Positions 1 to 6,341 of a stretch of DNA of 13,935 bases are shown piece after piece. Under the pieces are notes generated by a model, which was not told the origin of the DNA, did not search any database, and saw only the letters and a program-made list of their open reading frames with translations. Every line of letters begins with the position of its first letter. Position 1 is the first letter of the stretch. Source of the stretch: an uncultured Methylophaga sp. (GTDB taxonomy: Bacteria > Pseudomonadota > Gammaproteobacteria > Nitrosococcales > Methylophagaceae). The translations under genes were made by a program, and so were the position numbers. The stretch covers positions 1-13,935 of the forward strand of contig CANRLD010000027.1 of assembly GCA_947631375.1 (NCBI GenBank), read 5' to 3'.

Positions 1-755
1 TGGTATGCAATAAAAGCCATTTATTTATCGGAGTTACACCGCAGCTGGCGCACCCCGTTACAAAGTATCGCCTCTCGGTGTTGTCGACTTCGCTGTACTT
101 TATTGTTTTTGGATCGGCAATCGGTTCGGCAATGACCGATATCGGTGGCGTCAGCTACGGTGCGTTCATTATTCCGGGGTTAATCATGTTAATGGTGCTG
201 ACGGAATCAACGTCCAATGCATCGTTTGGAATTTACATGCCGAAATGGTCTGGGGCGATTTATGAAGTCCTGTCAGCGCCGGTTTCGGCTTTTGAAATCG
301 TGCTTGGCTATGTTGGCGCTGCCGTCACCAAGTCAATGATTCTGGCGTTATTGATTTTGTTAACCGCGCGGTTATTTGTGGATTACTCCATTTTGCATCC
401 GTGGTGGATGCTGGCATTTTTGCTGCTTACCTGTATTACTTTCAGTTTGTTGGGTTTTATTCTTGGTATTCTGGCCGATGGCTTTGAAAAGTTACAAGTG
501 ATTCCATTAATGGTGGTGACACCCCTGGCATTTTTGGGCGGTACGTTTTACTCGATCAGTATGTTGCCGGATTTCTGGCAAACGGTGACCTTGTTTAATC
601 CGGTGGTGTACCTGGTCAGTGGTTTTCGTTGGAGTTTTTATGGCACGGCAGATGTGAGTTTGCTGCTGAGTTTAGTCATGATTTCCAGTTTTTTACTGTT
701 GTTTTTGGCGTTTATCTACTGGATCTTTAAAACCGGCTACAAGGTCAAAGTCTGA
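1..755 (+). CDS. ABC-2 type transporter permease, 5' partial, with apparent frameshift
   Basis: Membrane permease subunit of an ABC-2 type exporter (YadH/NodJ-like class), expected to sit in the inner membrane with a separate ATPase that would be encoded upstream, outside the window. The body from base 78 has about six hydrophobic segments and family-typical stretches such as LSTSLYFIVFGSAIG, PGLIMLMVLTE, LGGTFYS and NPVVYLVSGFRW. Bases 1-75 in another frame (starting at base 1) read WYAIKAIYLSEL, then SWRTPLQSIAS, which is the usual N-terminal part of the same family just before its PVLSTSLYF segment. The two halves therefore belong to one gene split by a missing base near 74-77. The frame of the main body has no ATG upstream, and GTG at 78 lies in the middle of the expected protein. 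It could be a pseudogene or a sequence error. The substrate is unknown. It ends 13 bases before the convergent yrdA-like gene. Confidence 0.85.
   Translation, partial: VCNKSHLFIGVTPQLAHPVTKYRLSVLSTSLYFIVFGSAIGSAMTDIGGVSYGAFIIPGLIMLMVLTESTSNASFGIYMPKWSGAIYEVLSAPVSAFEIVLGYVGAAVTKSMILALLILLTARLFVDYSILHPWWMLAFLLLTCITFSLLGFILGILADGFEKLQVIPLMVVTPLAFLGGTFYSISMLPDFWQTVTLFNPVVYLVSGFRWSFYGTADVSLLLSLVMISSFLLLFLAFIYWIFKTGYKVKV
73..78 (+). other. Apparent one-base deletion (frameshift site) in the permease gene
   Basis: The N-terminal frame runs from base 1 through TCT at 73-75; the C-terminal frame resumes at GTG 78-80. Adding one C beside base 76 would turn TCTCGGTG into TCTCCGGTG and give a continuous Ser-Pro-Val-Leu-Ser-Thr-Ser junction, as expected for this permease family. 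The frame shift is seen directly. Whether it is a true mutation or a sequencing or assembly error cannot be told from one copy. Confidence 0.75.
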
Positions 756-768
756 ATATGCATTTTGT

Positions 769-1323
769 TCAGAGCATTAGCGTGTCATCGGTTTGTTGTT
801 TCAAGTATTCATTTTTTAACGCCACGTAGTTCTTGCAGGCATAGTGAAAATAACGAAGTTCAGCTTCGGTCAATGGCCGGATTTGTTTTGCCGGTGAGCC
901 GAGATAGAGATAGCCGGATTGCAAACGTTTGCCGGGCGGGACTAATGAGCCTGCGCCAATCACCACCTTATCTTCCACTACCGCGCCATCCAGAATAGTG
1001 GATGACATGCCGATTAATACCTGATTGCCAATAGTGCAACCATGCAACATAACGTGATGACCGACAGTCACATCATCGCCTATCTGTAAGGGATATCCTT
1101 GCGGATTAAACTCGCTGGCATGGGTGATATGCAGACACGAGTTATCTTGAATGCTGGTTCTGGCACCGATGCGGATGTAATGCATATCACCCCGAATCGA
1201 GACCAATGGCCAGACCGAACTGTCATCACCGATTTCAACATCACCAATAATCACGGCACTGTCGTCTACCCACACTCGCTCGCCTAACTGTGGGCTATGC
1301 CCACGAAAAGATCTCATGATCAT
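769..1323 (-). CDS. yrdA: Gamma carbonic anhydrase-like hexapeptide protein, YrdA type
   Basis: Left-handed beta-helix (hexapeptide repeat) protein of the gamma-carbonic anhydrase/YrdA/PaaY group, probably a cytoplasmic metal-binding trimer; the physiological reaction of YrdA proteins is not firmly settled. The 184 residues match the length of the E. coli protein. Visible are R44 and D46 (RGDMHYI), Q59 in QDNS, and a His set for zinc in LHITH (H65/H68) and VGHHVMLHG (H89, H94), followed by the signature IGAGSLVPPGKRL and GSPAKQIRPL near the C-terminus. The chosen ATG (1321-1323) is followed two codons later by a second ATG at 1315-1317 that could serve instead; no strong Shine-Dalgarno sequence distinguishes them. 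It lies 71 bases behind the DUF3617 gene on the same strand and may be the last gene of that operon. Confidence 0.93.
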   Translation of the reverse strand: MIMRSFRGHSPQLGERVWVDDSAVIIGDVEIGDDSSVWPLVSIRGDMHYIRIGARTSIQDNSCLHITHASEFNPQGYPLQIGDDVTVGHHVMLHGCTIGNQVLIGMSSTILDGAVVEDKVVIGAGSLVPPGKRLQSGYLYLGSPAKQIRPLTEAELRYFHYACKNYVALKNEYLKQQTDDTLML

Positions 1324-1394
1324 CGGTTTATCTCAGTTACAGAATGTATGATATTTGCTGGGAGCAGACTTGCAGCCGTTTTTGTTAGGTTTGC

Positions 1395-1826
1395 TTAACA
1401 ATCGCCGATGCGTTCTGCTTTATAGTCCGTCTTCATCAGCATTGTTCCCAGCGGGGTTTCCATTGAGCTGCTCATTTTGCCTTCGAGGCGGGTACCATGA
1501 AAGGTAGCATAGCCTTCAAACAGGGTGGTCACCCCTTGTATAGTGCAACTTGCCGCATAGTCCACTCTGCTCCGTTTGATATCGGCGCGGCTGATCGTGC
1601 AGCTTTCCGGGATATTCAGCGCATCGATACCGTTATCCAGTTTTTGTTGTGTCAGACATTCCTGATTACGACTGGTTTGTGGTGGCAAGTTCATCGGCCC
1701 CTCTATGGTGACGGTGCTGTGATGTGCCCATAAGCCGGGTTGCAGATCAGGCATTTCTGCAGCAGCGGTGGTGGCAAGTAGGAGCAAGCCGATGAGAGAA
1801 CTGCAGCGTGAGGTTAAATAATCCAA
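1395..1826 (-). CDS. DUF3617 domain periplasmic protein
   Basis: Secreted protein of unknown function carrying a DUF3617-type domain. Residues 1-23 form a signal peptide (hydrophobic SLIGLLLLATTAAA, likely cut after A23). The mature part opens with the family's typical LQPGLW and IEGPMNLPPQT, then CLTQQ and a beta-rich region. Four cysteines remain after processing (C57, C76, C94, C143), enough for two disulfides in the periplasm. The start is TTG at 1824-1826, supported by AAAGGAG seven bases upstream; no in-frame ATG lies near. It follows the NlpC/P60 lipoprotein gene by 30 bases, so the two are probably co-transcribed. The link with cell-wall hydrolysis is only by position. Confidence 0.82.
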   Translation of the reverse strand: MDYLTSRCSSLIGLLLLATTAAAEMPDLQPGLWAHHSTVTIEGPMNLPPQTSRNQECLTQQKLDNGIDALNIPESCTISRADIKRSRVDYAASCTIQGVTTLFEGYATFHGTRLEGKMSSSMETPLGTMLMKTDYKAERIGDC

Positions 1827-1856
1827 AATTCTTCTCCTTTGTTGGAGGCTGGTTGG

Positions 1857-2414
1857 CTACTGTGAAAGTGGCAGGGTAAGTATAGTAACTGCGCGCCAGT
1901 AATGGCGAGCCCAGTAACTGTTTTTCAGGCTTGAGATCATCACGCCACGCGTTGTCGATGCGTGGAGAAACTTATGATTTTCCAGGTAAATACCGACGTG
2001 CTGACCATGACGAAAGAAAATCAAATCACCGGGTTGCAATTCGGCTCGTGAAACCTGTCGACCAGCAGTGGCTTGCTGAATAGTGGTTCGTGGTAATTGC
2101 AGCCCAAACAGATCACGATACGTCAGCTGAACGAAACCGGAGCAATCAATCCCCGCTCGACTCAGGCCGCCAAGACGGTATGGTGTGCTCTGCCATTCTT
2201 CATGTTGTTGGTATAACAGCAGCATGGTCTGGATTTCATCGTGATAGAAAGCAGTATCAGCTGGTTTTGGAAGCGGAATATTTGCTTGTGTTTGTGGCGG
2301 CTGGATCGGGCTGGTCTGGCAAGCTGTCAGCATGACCATGGCGAGCAGGAGCAATGTAGATCGCAGCCATGTTGCAATAGTAGGGATAGAAAGGCGTAGA
2401 GATATTTCAGTCAT
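1857..2414 (-). CDS. NlpC/P60 family lipoprotein, MepS (Spr)-like murein DD-/LD-endopeptidase
   Basis: Probable peptidoglycan hydrolase anchored as a lipoprotein. Residues 17-31 are a hydrophobic signal ending in the lipobox LTAC, with C32 as the lipidated cysteine. After a short Pro/Gln-rich linker, the NlpC/P60 domain (about 65-180) begins with YRLGGLSRAGIDCSGF. The catalytic triad is visible as C91 (DCSGF), H139 (QHVGIY) and H151 (FLHAST). Length (185) and pattern are close to E. coli MepS, which cuts peptide cross-links to let new murein strands in; E. coli NlpC is the other candidate. Residue 33 after the lipid cysteine is Gln, not Asp, which favours outer-membrane sorting in enteric bacteria. 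The ATG at 2412-2414 is the natural start because it precedes the signal peptide, though its ribosome site is weak. It heads the minus-strand cluster with DUF3617 and yrdA. Confidence 0.92.
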   Translation of the reverse strand: MTEISLRLSIPTIATWLRSTLLLLAMVMLTACQTSPIQPPQTQANIPLPKPADTAFYHDEIQTMLLLYQQHEEWQSTPYRLGGLSRAGIDCSGFVQLTYRDLFGLQLPRTTIQQATAGRQVSRAELQPGDLIFFRHGQHVGIYLENHKFLHASTTRGVMISSLKNSYWARHYWRAVTILTLPLSQ

Positions 2415-2774
2415 TGGTGTTGATAGTATTGCTCACCGGCGTCTGCGACAAATTAAAAATGATAAAGCGTCAAAGTAACAGACAATTTTCAAGCGTTACC
2501 AGGATGTTAAGATCAATCAGCAAGGGATATTAGCGAATTTTTACATAAAAATAATCTGCTAACGGGCTGCGGGGAAACAGCTTACCAGTATTACCGGTGC
2601 CGGCGGTACAATAAAAACGGTTAATAATGTGTACACACAGGCCGCTAAAAGCTACTATGCTACTTAATACCAAGTGGTTGTATTTTCAACACGTTTTCAA
2701 AAATACAAGGCTGATTTGCGCTGTAATTTAGTGCATCTGCAACAAACTCGAAATTTGGAAAAAGGTGATAGTTG
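2415..2774. other. Long divergent intergenic region, 360 bases, no gene recognised
   Basis: This stretch separates the minus-strand lipoprotein gene from the plus-strand methyltransferase-like gene, so both promoters should lie here. It is AT-rich with one GC-rich island at about 2565-2610 (containing ACCGGTGCCGGCGGT). Visible elements are a palindrome TGTGTACACA at 2629-2638 and the inverted repeat at 2678-2708 listed separately. I found no convincing coding frame, tRNA or known riboswitch consensus, and no pair of sigma-70 boxes good enough to call. Confidence 0.6.
2678..2708. repeat. Perfect 9-bp inverted repeat, possible operator
   Basis: TTGTATTTT (2678-2686) and AAAATACAA (2700-2708) are exact reverse complements with a 13-base spacer. 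The spacer region also holds a direct repeat TTTTCAA (2683-2689 and 2694-2700), 11 bases apart, about one helical turn. It sits 67-97 bases upstream of the ATG at 2775. This could bind a dimeric regulator or form a weak AT-rich hairpin; it lacks a T tract, so a terminator is unlikely. Confidence 0.5.
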
Positions 2775-3350
2775 ATGACAGAACAAGTGTCTGAAGCCGT
2801 ACTGGTAGTCTTGATTGCGGCAGCGGTGTTGGCGGTGTTTACCAGCAATAGCCGATTGAATTTATGGGACAGTAATCAATGGGATCTGGAAATAGTGGCT
2901 TTAGCGGTTATCACGCTCATTACGATGGTGACGCTTCCCGTCATTGACGCCACTGCAGCCTGGATTGAATTCGCTGATTTACCCTATTACGACGAAGCAG
3001 GATGGCTGGGCGTGTTCAATGGCATCTTTGCTGTATGGCTACTATATAGAGCTGTACACGATTACCGTGCCCCCAGGATGCGGCAGGAAAAACTCGAACA
3101 TCAGGGAATTTACCGCTACATCCGCTATCCGTTTTATACCGCGCTGCTGGTTTTTGCACTGGCCCAATTATTGTTATCGCAGAACTGGCTGGCTGGTTTA
3201 GCCGGGTTGCTTACCTTTGCGCTTGTGTATAGCCTGCGAGTGCCGCGCGATGAAGAGAAGGGACTGGAGAAATATGGTCATCGCTACCTTGAATATATGT
3301 CTCGCACAGGGGACGTATTACCACGTGTTCGCTTACCCCGTCAGGACTAG
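2775..3350 (+). CDS. Isoprenylcysteine carboxyl methyltransferase (ICMT/PEMT)-like integral membrane protein
   Basis: Membrane protein of the ICMT/PEMT-like methyltransferase superfamily, which uses S-adenosylmethionine; the substrate of the bacterial members is mostly unknown. Of 191 residues, hydrophobic segments lie near 8-23, 40-58, 77-92, 119-134 and 138-153. The family motif is HQGIYRYIRYPFY (109-121), where many members have RHP and this one has RYP. It is followed by RVPRDEEKGLEKYGHRYLEY (155-174), the conserved acidic and Tyr-rich C-terminal part that closes the cofactor pocket. I chose ATG 2775 over the adjoining TTG 2772 because AAGGTG lies seven bases before it. The kinase-like gene follows after 20 bases, suggesting a two-gene transcript. 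Confidence 0.8.
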   Translation: MTEQVSEAVLVVLIAAAVLAVFTSNSRLNLWDSNQWDLEIVALAVITLITMVTLPVIDATAAWIEFADLPYYDEAGWLGVFNGIFAVWLLYRAVHDYRAPRMRQEKLEHQGIYRYIRYPFYTALLVFALAQLLLSQNWLAGLAGLLTFALVYSLRVPRDEEKGLEKYGHRYLEYMSRTGDVLPRVRLPRQD

Positions 3351-3370
3351 AAGGGGGCTGGAGAGTCAAT

Positions 3371-4033
3371 ATGCTTAGCATTCGTCCGCTTTCTCGGCAG
3401 AGTTTGGCTGAGCTTATGGCGAAAGCGACTATCATCGAGACCGATAAATATGGTCCGAAAGTAGCTGTTTTGCCCGATGGCACTTATTTAAAATATTTTC
3501 GCCGCAAACGTTTTTTTAACCGGGAGTTGCTGGCTCCTGCAGCGGTTAAATTTGCCCGAAATGCTTATCAGTTAACGCAGCTCGGCATTCCAACATTGGA
3601 AGTGAGATCACTGCACCGCATCATCGGAGAACCGCATACAGTAGCGATCTATCAACCGCTGCCGGGGCAGACCTTGCGTGAAATCCTCGCTTCCAATGCC
3701 GCGGATGCCAATTTAATGTATCGGTTGGGTGTGTTTTTGGCGCGGGTTCAGCGGCGGGGTATTTACTTCCGCTCAATACATCCGGGAAATATTATTGTCG
3801 ATGGAATGGAGTTTGGTCTTATCGACATCCTTGATATGCGTTTCCGTTCTTGGTCGTTAAGTCGCTGGGCACGGCGGCGAAACTGGCGACACCTGTTCCG
3901 TTATCCTGAAGAGTGGTCTAATCACTCTGATTTGATAGAGGCTGTTGTCAGCGGATATAGCGATTCTGCTGATCTGCCTCTCCGCGAATTGAATTGGTTG
4001 GATCGGATTGTACGTGCGGCGCTTTCAACCTGA
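3371..4033 (+). CDS. Kinase-fold protein of the 'toluene tolerance' / lipopolysaccharide kinase (WaaP-like) type
   Basis: A 220-residue protein with a small kinase-like fold, related to proteins annotated as toluene tolerance protein or Kdo/WaaP family kinase. Likely elements: a Lys in the nucleotide pocket at K41 (GTYLKYF) with E52 as a possible partner; a hinge after VAIYQPLPGQTL (91-102); a catalytic loop YFRSIHPGNI (132-141) with N140; and a DFG-like FGLIDILDM with D152. The catalytic-loop position that holds Asp in HGDLHPGN-type kinases is S135 here. That RS-H-x-GN form appears to be usual in this subfamily, so it need not mean inactivity, but the chemistry is uncertain. ATG 3371 has GGAG seven bases upstream. 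It probably shares a transcript with the preceding ICMT-like gene and may act at the cell envelope; this is inference from position and family. Confidence 0.78.
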   Translation: MLSIRPLSRQSLAELMAKATIIETDKYGPKVAVLPDGTYLKYFRRKRFFNRELLAPAAVKFARNAYQLTQLGIPTLEVRSLHRIIGEPHTVAIYQPLPGQTLREILASNAADANLMYRLGVFLARVQRRGIYFRSIHPGNIIVDGMEFGLIDILDMRFRSWSLSRWARRRNWRHLFRYPEEWSNHSDLIEAVVSGYSDSADLPLRELNWLDRIVRAALST

Positions 4034-4081
4034 TAAGCATATTGATCTGTAGCGGCGTGTTTTTGCGTAAAATGCCCGTCC

Positions 4082-5275
4082 ATGACGAGCATAGATCCTT
4101 CCAATGAATACGATGTCATCATTATCGGCGCCGGTGCTGCCGGATTGATGTGTGCAATTACCGCCGGTCAGCGTGGACGGCGTGTATTGGTGCTGGATCA
4201 TGCCAACAAGGTTGGCAAGAAAATTCTGATGTCCGGCGGTGGGCGCTGCAATTTCACCAATATGTATTGTGGGCCTGATAATTTTATTTCAGCGAATCCG
4301 CATTTTGTAAAATCGGCACTCAGCCGATATACCCCCTGGCATTTTATCGAACTGGTTGAGCGGCATCAGATTGCCTATCACGAAAAGAAACTGGGCCAGC
4401 TGTTCTGCGACCAGTCATCCAAAGATATCGTGCAGATGTTACTGGCTGAATGTGAAGCGGCTGGTGTGACGATTCTGCTCAATACGCCAGTGAAAGTGCT
4501 GGATTGTGGTGAGCAAAAGCAGGTTGAAGTTTCACAAGGACGACTGCGAAGTAAATCACTGGTGATAGCTACCGGCGGGTTATCGATTCCGAAAATGGGC
4601 GCGACCAGTTTTGGTTTATCACTGGCGCAATCACTTGGCATCAGCGTATTGCCAACCCGTGCAGGATTGGTTCCGGTCACTTTTGATGAGCGAACACGTG
4701 AGCGTCTCGCTGAGTTGAGCGGGATTTCACTGGAGACAATCACCAGCGCCAATGAGGCGGCTTTTCGTGAAAATATACTGTTTACGCATCGAGGGCTGAG
4801 TGGCCCTGCTATTTTACAGGCATCAAGTTACTGGCAACCGGGGCAGGTCATGACGATTGATTTATTTCCCGGAATTGATTTGCGTACTTATTTGGCAGAA
4901 ATGCGCCACGACAGACCGAAACTTGCCTTAAAAACGTTACTTGCTGAACGGCTGACACGCCGTGTCTCGCAATATTGGTGTGAACAATGGATTGAGGATA
5001 AACCGCTGGGTCAGCTTTCCGATGCCGAGATTGAGCAGGTTGTGTCGCATTGCCAGCCCTGGAGCGTCCGGCCATCGGGTACCGAAGGTTATCGAACAGC
5101 GGAAGTTACATTAGGCGGAGTTGATACCAATGCATTGTCCTCCAAAACAATGGAATGTCGTGACTATCCGGGATTGTTTTTTATCGGCGAAGTCGTCGAT
5201 GTAACGGGGCATCTGGGCGGGCATAACTTCCAGTGGGCCTGGGCTTCGGGGCAGGCCGCCGGACAGTTTGCCTGA
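4082..5275 (+). CDS. BaiN/YhiN (HI0933-like) family FAD/NAD(P)-dependent oxidoreductase
   Basis: Cytoplasmic flavoprotein of the HI0933/YhiN family, called BaiN after a clostridial bile-acid enzyme; the role in proteobacteria is not established. The N-terminal Rossmann motif GAGAAG (16-21) binds FAD, with D39 at the end of the second strand. The family hallmark MSGGGRCNFTN (50-60) follows. A second dinucleotide-type stretch IATGGLSIPKMG lies mid-protein, and the C-terminus holds GEVVDVTGHLGGHNFQWAWASG, which completes the FAD site. At 397 residues it is full length. ATG 4082 comes 48 bases after the kinase gene's stop; no clear Shine-Dalgarno sequence precedes it, while TAAAAT lies only 9 bases upstream, so a very short or absent leader is possible. 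The YqaA gene follows 13 bases after the stop, so these two are probably co-transcribed. Confidence 0.92.
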   Translation: MTSIDPSNEYDVIIIGAGAAGLMCAITAGQRGRRVLVLDHANKVGKKILMSGGGRCNFTNMYCGPDNFISANPHFVKSALSRYTPWHFIELVERHQIAYHEKKLGQLFCDQSSKDIVQMLLAECEAAGVTILLNTPVKVLDCGEQKQVEVSQGRLRSKSLVIATGGLSIPKMGATSFGLSLAQSLGISVLPTRAGLVPVTFDERTRERLAELSGISLETITSANEAAFRENILFTHRGLSGPAILQASSYWQPGQVMTIDLFPGIDLRTYLAEMRHDRPKLALKTLLAERLTRRVSQYWCEQWIEDKPLGQLSDAEIEQVVSHCQPWSVRPSGTEGYRTAEVTLGGVDTNALSSKTMECRDYPGLFFIGEVVDVTGHLGGHNFQWAWASGQAAGQFA

Positions 5276-5288
5276 CGTTGTTGTTCTG

Positions 5289-5729
5289 ATGGAATACTTT
5301 TCCAGCCTCGGCTACAGCGGGCTTTTCATTGCTGCATTTTTGGCTGCAACGATTTTGCCACTCAGCTCTGAAGTGGTGCTAACAGCGTTAACTCTCAGTG
5401 GTCTATCACCGGTGACACTGGTCATTATTGCCACGATAGGCAATGTGCTGGGGTCGCTGACAAATTATGCTCTCGGTTACTGGGCAAGTGTGAAAGTGAT
5501 ACAAAAATGGCTGAAATTGTCAGATGAGGCAGTCGAGCAAGCGGCGCAACGCTTTAAAAAATATGGCATTTTGTCGTTGTTTTTTGCCTGGTTGCCGATT
5601 ATTGGTGATCCGTTAACCGTCATTGCAGGTATGTTACGGGTTCACTTGCTATGGTTTATTGTCCTGGTCGGTGCGGGGAAATTATTGCGCTATATTTTTG
5701 TCAGTTATCTGGCGCTGCAAGTGGCTTGA
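5289..5729 (+). CDS. yqaA: YqaA family inner-membrane protein (DedA/SNARE-associated fold)
   Basis: Small polytopic inner-membrane protein of the YqaA family, related to the DedA/VTT group thought to act in lipid or undecaprenyl-phosphate handling; no exact role is known for YqaA. From ATG 5289 it has 146 residues, close to the E. coli protein (142). Typical parts are ILPLSSEVVL (22-31), ATIGNVLGSLTNYALG (48-63), WLPIIGDPLTVIAGMLR (101-117) and GKLLRYIFVSY (130-140), with about four membrane segments. A TTG at 5268 would add seven residues and overlap the BaiN gene by eight bases. I prefer ATG 5289 because it fits the family length, though neither start has a strong ribosome site. Confidence 0.9.
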   Translation: MEYFSSLGYSGLFIAAFLAATILPLSSEVVLTALTLSGLSPVTLVIIATIGNVLGSLTNYALGYWASVKVIQKWLKLSDEAVEQAAQRFKKYGILSLFFAWLPIIGDPLTVIAGMLRVHLLWFIVLVGAGKLLRYIFVSYLALQVA

Positions 5730-5843
5730 GTAGACATCAACAAGTCGTTGCAGCCAGTGATTATCAATCGATTATTGGTGCATTGAGCATTGTGATGGCT
5801 ACCAGGTTGATAATGGCAGAGTGCGCATTCTGGTCGCAGGACT

Positions 5844-5849
5844 TATACT
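5844..5849 (+). promoter_or_regulatory. Candidate -10 box for sugE leader
   Basis: TATACT stands about 15 bases before the start of the first riboswitch hairpin, which would place transcription initiation around 5856 and give a leader that begins just before the RNA sensor. The -35 position (about 5821-5826) is a poor match, so this is tentative. Confidence 0.3.
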
Positions 5850-5863
5850 TGGCAGCCTTTATC

Positions 5864-5912
5864 TCGAAGTGAGGACGACCTCACCGCTCGAATTGTGAAC
5901 GGGGACGACCCC
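5864..5912 (+). ncRNA. Guanidine-II (mini-ykkC) riboswitch
   Basis: Two hairpins with the hallmark ACGA tetraloops stand just ahead of sugE. The first is GTGAGG-ACGA-CCTCAC (5869-5884, six base pairs), extendable by TCGA/TCGA at 5864-5867 and 5888-5891 across a small internal loop. The second is GGGG-ACGA-CCCC (5901-5912). The direct linker between the core hairpins is 16 bases. In this RNA class the two ACGR loops kiss and bind two guanidinium ions. The ribosome site AGGGGAG (5925-5931) lies 12 bases downstream, and its GGGG can pair with CCCC 5909-5912. Guanidinium should therefore lock the second hairpin and free the ribosome site, a translational ON switch. The hairpins are seen directly; the mechanism is established for the class. 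Confidence 0.95.
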
Positions 5913-5938
5913 AAAGCATTCTATAGGGGAGTTATCTT

Positions 5939-6259
5939 ATGGCTTGGGGCATGCTTGTTCTGGCGGGATTGTTTGAAGTCGGTTGGGCTATCGGCCTGAA
6001 ATATACCGAAGGATTTTCCCGGTTATGGCCTTCCATCGGTACCATTTCAGCGATGATTATCAGTTTCTGGCTGTTGGCATTGGCGATGAAAACATTGCCG
6101 GTGGGCACCGCCTATAGTGTCTGGGTCGGTGTGGGCGCGGTGGGGGCCGTTATTCTGGGAATAATTTTATTTGGCGAACCAGCCAATTTAGGCCGGATAA
6201 TCAGCGTGGTATTTATCATTGCCGGCATTATCGGACTAAAATTATCCTCCACAATCTAG
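5939..6259 (+). CDS. sugE: Guanidinium exporter, small multidrug resistance family (Gdx/SugE)
   Basis: A 106-residue four-helix membrane protein of the small multidrug resistance family, guanidinium exporter (Gdx) subtype. Such proteins work as antiparallel dimers and swap guanidinium for protons at the inner membrane. The essential proton/substrate glutamate is E13 (AGLFEVGWAIGLK). Residues lining the site in characterised Gdx proteins are also present: W16, S42, Y59 and W62 (AYSVWVGVGAVG). The Gdx-type KYTEGF and LPVGTAYSVW separate it from EmrE-type multidrug pumps. ATG 5939 is preceded by a strong AGGGGAG with a seven-base gap, set under the guanidine-II riboswitch. The riboswitch and exporter together make the functional call very secure. 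E. coli sugE was first named for suppression of groEL defects, so older annotations may mislead. Confidence 0.96.
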   Translation: MAWGMLVLAGLFEVGWAIGLKYTEGFSRLWPSIGTISAMIISFWLLALAMKTLPVGTAYSVWVGVGAVGAVILGIILFGEPANLGRIISVVFIIAGIIGLKLSSTI

Positions 6260-6273
6260 CTGATATTAATGTG

Positions 6274-6305
6274 GCAAGCAGGAGTTCGATAGCGCTCCTG
6301 CTTGC
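6274..6305. terminator. Perfect 11-bp hairpin after sugE, probable terminator without a clean U tract
   Basis: GCAAGCAGGAG (6274-6284) and CTCCTGCTTGC (6295-6305) are exact reverse complements around a 10-base loop, 15 bases past the sugE stop. The following bases GATTGATTTGAT contain T residues but no continuous run, so termination may be partial, or the stem may serve as a 3' stabiliser. The atl gene starts 36 bases downstream. Confidence 0.55.
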
Positions 6306-6341
6306 GATTGATTTGATCCTGCAACGATTGAGGAGAAAGGC

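Noticed and set aside
751..773. TCTGAA/TTCAGA six-bp inverted repeat joining the two convergent stop codons
   Set aside because: The stem is short and AT-rich, the loop is 11 bases and no T run follows on either side, so it is not a credible terminator.
2521..2640. Possible riboswitch or small RNA in the 2415-2774 gap
   Set aside because: No consensus of c-di-GMP, glycine, SAM or other common riboswitch classes could be matched; kept only as an observation.
4042..4073. TTGATC and TAAAAT as promoter boxes for the BaiN/YhiN gene
   Set aside because: The spacing is 20 bases, outside the usual sigma-70 range, and the -10 box lies too near the ATG unless the message is leaderless.
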